Below are positions 6,094 through 7,645 of a DNA stretch of 7,645 bases, piece after piece. The DNA lies in assembly GCA_015485595.1 (NCBI GenBank), contig WFTH01000001.1, forward strand, positions 1 through 7,645, in the 5' to 3' direction. A model generated the notes under the pieces. The model worked only from the letters and a program-made list of their open reading frames with translations. It did no database searches and was not told the DNA's origin. The first letter of the stretch is position 1. Every line of letters begins with the position of its first letter. Source of the DNA: Candidatus Microgenomates bacterium (GTDB taxonomy: Bacteria > Patescibacteriota > Microgenomatia > UBA1400 > PJMF01). Made by a program: the position numbers and the translations under genes.

Positions 6094-6427
6094 ACCAATC
6101 ACCATCAACGAGCTTAAAAGCATCGCCTCTTCTCTTTTTAAAGATGTCACAAAAGCCGTGGTGGATGTAGAAAAAGAGATCATGGTAGTTAACGCTGAAC
6201 TTCACTCAGATCAAGAGTCTTGGCTTCTGAAACGTGGATCTAAGCAATCTGACCTTTGGGGAATTAATCTTTATCCAGACTTATTTGGCAATGAAGACTT
6301 TATAGAGTTTGACTCAATGATAAACTTAAGACCGGGACAAGGAAACCCCACCAGGGGCGTTGAAAATAAAAACACCAGAGAAAAAATAAAAAAGATTGTC
6401 TATAAACTAATTAAACCAAGCAACTAG
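6077..6427 (+). CDS. DUF5674 family protein
   Basis: A 116-aa protein matching the DUF5674 pattern end to end: MKLINKPITINELKSIA (1-17), KAVVDVEKEIMVVNAELHSD (26-45), GSKQSDLWGINLYP (54-67), DFIEFDSMINLRPGQGNPTR (74-93) and a C-terminal helix REKIKKIVYKLI (101-112). No function is established for the family. The conserved polar residues (Asp30, Glu41-His43-Asp45, Asp59, Glu77, Asp79, Arg85, Arg93) look like a binding or catalytic surface, but that is inference. The frame is open back to an ATG at 5990. The start at 6077 is chosen because the family begins at this Met-hydrophobic strand, and an AGGAAG sits just before it, though with only 1 nt spacing. The start lies inside the upstream gene, so translation is probably coupled to it. 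korB follows 3 nt after the stop, so the three genes are almost certainly co-transcribed. Confidence 0.85.
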   Translation: MKLINKPITINELKSIASSLFKDVTKAVVDVEKEIMVVNAELHSDQESWLLKRGSKQSDLWGINLYPDLFGNEDFIEFDSMINLRPGQGNPTRGVENKNTREKIKKIVYKLIKPSN

Positions 6428-6430
6428 TTT

Positions 6431-7306
6431 ATGCAAAAACAATCAGTAAATAAACCAAAATCAACCGACTACCACTCAGAGATCAAACCTACCTGGTGTC
6501 CTGGCTGTGGTGACTGGACCATCGGTTTTGGCCTCATGCAAGCCTTAGCTGACCTGGGCTACGAACCACACCAAGTGGCCTTAGTCTACGACATTGGCTG
6601 CACGGGTAACGGAGCGGACAAGATTAAAGCCTACACCTTTAAGAGTCTTCATGGTCGGGCGGTTATCACTGCCGTTGGTATTAAGTACGCTAACCATAAC
6701 CTGCCCGTAATCACCATGATTGGTGATGGTGGCATGTACTGGGAAGGCGCGGCTCACTGGATCACCAGCGCCCAAAGAAACGAGGATGTAACCGTGTTTG
6801 TGGCTGACAACCAGATCTACGGCTTAACCACCGGTCAGACCTCACCTACTACCGAGGTTGGCTGTAAGACCAAGACTCAACCAGAGGGCACCCTAGATGA
6901 GCCGGTCAACCCAATCGCCACCTCGATTGCTGCAGGAGCTACCTTTGTGGCTCGCGCCTGGGTGGGAGATCCACTTCATATGCAAAAAATGATGAAAGCA
7001 GCTATTAGCCATAAAGGCTTTGCCATCGTAGACATCTTGCAGACCTGCGTTACCTTCAACCAAGTTAACACTCTGGAGTACTACCGTGAGCGGGTTTATA
7101 AACTAGAAGAAACCGAGCACGATCCCACCAGTAAAATCCAAGCCTATCAAAAAGCTGAAGAAACGGGAAAAACTCCCCTGGGAATCTTTTACCAAATTAA
7201 TAAAGCCACTATATCCGATAAATATTTACCTTTAAAATCAAGAATGCCCCTCTTTGCTCAAAAACCAAAAACCAACATTAAACCATTACTTAAGTTATTT
7301 CAATAA
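6431..7306 (+). CDS. korB: 2-oxoacid:ferredoxin oxidoreductase, beta subunit (TPP, [4Fe-4S])
   Basis: A 291-aa beta subunit, a normal length for the two-subunit (KorAB/OorAB) class. KPTWCPGCG (19-27) supplies Cys23 and Cys26. Cys57 in DIGCTG and Cys206 in DILQTC complete the four ligands expected for the single [4Fe-4S] cluster. The thiamine-diphosphate site is GDG (98-100) with DNQIYGLTTGQTSPTT (126-141) carrying the Mg-binding Asn127. KSLHGRAVITAVGIKYAN (71-88) is also typical. The segment after GDG is GMYWEGAAHW, where many family members have a GGNH, a modest departure. An additional Cys145 is present. Electrons leave to an external ferredoxin, not encoded here. The gene starts 3 nt after the DUF5674 stop with no Shine-Dalgarno, so translation probably relies on coupling or reinitiation. 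Its TAA stop lies in the A-tract of the terminator hairpin. The unusual point is its separation from korA by two unrelated genes. Confidence 0.95.
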   Translation: MQKQSVNKPKSTDYHSEIKPTWCPGCGDWTIGFGLMQALADLGYEPHQVALVYDIGCTGNGADKIKAYTFKSLHGRAVITAVGIKYANHNLPVITMIGDGGMYWEGAAHWITSAQRNEDVTVFVADNQIYGLTTGQTSPTTEVGCKTKTQPEGTLDEPVNPIATSIAAGATFVARAWVGDPLHMQKMMKAAISHKGFAIVDILQTCVTFNQVNTLEYYRERVYKLEETEHDPTSKIQAYQKAEETGKTPLGIFYQINKATISDKYLPLKSRMPLFAQKPKTNIKPLLKLFQ

Positions 7307-7332
7307 AAGATCAGCTTAAAAGCTGATCTTTT
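7305..7332. terminator. Bidirectional intrinsic terminator between korB and ferritin-like gene
   Basis: Perfect arms AAAAGATCAGCTT (7305-7317) and AAGCTGATCTTTT (7320-7332) around AA, with the realistic loop about TTAAAA. An A-tract on one side and TTTTAT on the other give a U-run in both directions, so it can end both converging transcripts. The left arm includes the last two bases of the korB stop codon. Confidence 0.93.
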
Positions 7333-7358
7333 ATAAGTTTCAAACTAAAAAGCTAAAA

Positions 7359-7613
7359 CTAGTCGTGCTCTTCAAACTTACGATCAAACTCTGGATCGTG
7401 TTTTCTAAGGTACTCGATCAGCATGGCCGCATGCTCTTTTTCTTCGTCACGATTGTGAGCTAACACCCGCTTAAGATCCTCGTCATCTGTAGCTTGAATT
7501 CTTTCTTCATAAACCGTAACCGCATCAAGTTCTTCAATCAAAGACTGGCGTGCTCGAGCTAAATCTTTAGCCTTTTCGTCCAGATGTTGAGTATCGTTTA
7601 AGTTGTAACTCAT
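7359..7613 (-). CDS. Encapsulated-ferritin-like (EncFtn family) ferroxidase, stand-alone
   Basis: Numbering here starts at the ATG at 7613 (84 aa). The block SLIEELDAVTVYEERIQA (24-41), then LKRVLAHNRDEEKEHAAML (47-65) and RKHDPEFDRKF (70-80), closely parallels the Rhodospirillum rubrum encapsulated ferritin. By that alignment Glu28, Glu58 and His61 correspond to its ferroxidase ligands Glu32, Glu62 and His65, and Tyr35 to Tyr39, while Trp38 is replaced by Val34. EncFtn subunits are two-helix proteins that assemble into a ring of dimers, bind iron between subunits and oxidise Fe(II). In other bacteria they deliver it to an encapsulin shell. Here the protein ends at EEHD with no C-terminal encapsulin-targeting peptide, and a terminator lies directly downstream, so no encapsulin gene follows in the operon. 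The start is the ATG at 7613, because AGGAGG sits 5 nt before it and the in-frame GTG at 7619 overlaps that AGGAGG. A rubrerythrin-like role is the main alternative. Confidence 0.87.
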   Translation of the reverse strand: MSYNLNDTQHLDEKAKDLARARQSLIEELDAVTVYEERIQATDDEDLKRVLAHNRDEEKEHAAMLIEYLRKHDPEFDRKFEEHD

Positions 7614-7618
7614 AAACA

Positions 7619-7641
7619 CCTCCTTTTTTTAAACTATTTTA
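7619..7641 (-). promoter_or_regulatory. -10 box and strong Shine-Dalgarno of ferritin-like gene
   Basis: On the minus strand, AGGAGG occupies 7624-7619, five nt (TGTTT) before the ATG at 7613. A TAAAAT at 7641-7636 is a plausible -10, with a start near 7629 and a leader of about 16 nt. The -35 would lie past the window edge. This is the only gene here with a full Shine-Dalgarno. Confidence 0.65.
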
Positions 7642-7645
7642 ATAC

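Noticed and set aside
5743..6427. Calling the DUF5674 pair a toxin-antitoxin system
   Set aside because: Size and overlap fit, but I see no known toxin motif (no HEPN R-x4-6-H, RelE, PIN or MazF signature), and the first protein has no DNA-binding helix-turn-helix. I keep it as one hypothesis only.
6528..6763. Loss of thiamine binding in KorB because GGNH is replaced by GAAH
   Set aside because: The GDG and the Asn of DNQIYGLT that hold Mg-TPP are intact, and the replaced position varies in the family.

Overview
The window looks like part of a small, streamlined bacterial genome, most likely a Candidate Phyla Radiation (Patescibacteria) member. This is inferred from gene content: a CofE/FolC2-like ligase with no F420 genes nearby, a two-subunit ferredoxin-type 2-oxoacid oxidoreductase, a DUF5674 protein, and an orphan membrane protein with low-complexity tails. 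No ribosomal marker is present, so the lineage is not proven. TGA is used as a stop (end of korA), which argues against the TGA-to-Gly code of SR1/Gracilibacteria.

Layout, left to right. (1) The 3' part of a two-TM membrane protein gene, open to the left edge (+). (2) A CofE/FolC2-like gamma-glutamyl ligase (-). (3) A tRNA-Arg with anticodon GCG (+). (4) A full-length DNA polymerase X with C-terminal PHP nuclease domain (-). (5) A divergent (+) operon: korA (fused gamma-alpha subunit), about 200 bp of repeat-rich spacer, a 116-aa unknown protein, a 116-aa DUF5674 protein overlapping it by 17 bp, and korB 3 bp further on. (6) A perfect bidirectional hairpin terminator shared with (7) a small encapsulated-ferritin-like protein gene (-).

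KorA and KorB together make the catalytic core of a 2-oxoacid:ferredoxin oxidoreductase: TPP and one [4Fe-4S] cluster in KorB, the YPMTPSS active-site segment and gamma domain in KorA. The unknown/DUF5674 pair sits between them and is visibly AT-richer, so it may be a small module inserted into the kor operon. The other genes appear to be independent transcription units.

Two genome-style features stand out. First, three genes (the ligase, polX, korA) have a -10 hexamer only 7-8 nt before ATG and no Shine-Dalgarno, which predicts leaderless mRNAs. Only the ferritin-like gene has a strong AGGAGG. This corrects two starts: korA should begin at 3754 rather than 3718 (which lies in its own -35), and the ferritin-like gene at 7613 rather than the GTG at 7619. 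Second, four of the intergenic spacers are built of degenerate 7-nt tandem repeats with different consensus words but a shared pattern, resembling the heptameric STRR repeats of cyanobacteria.
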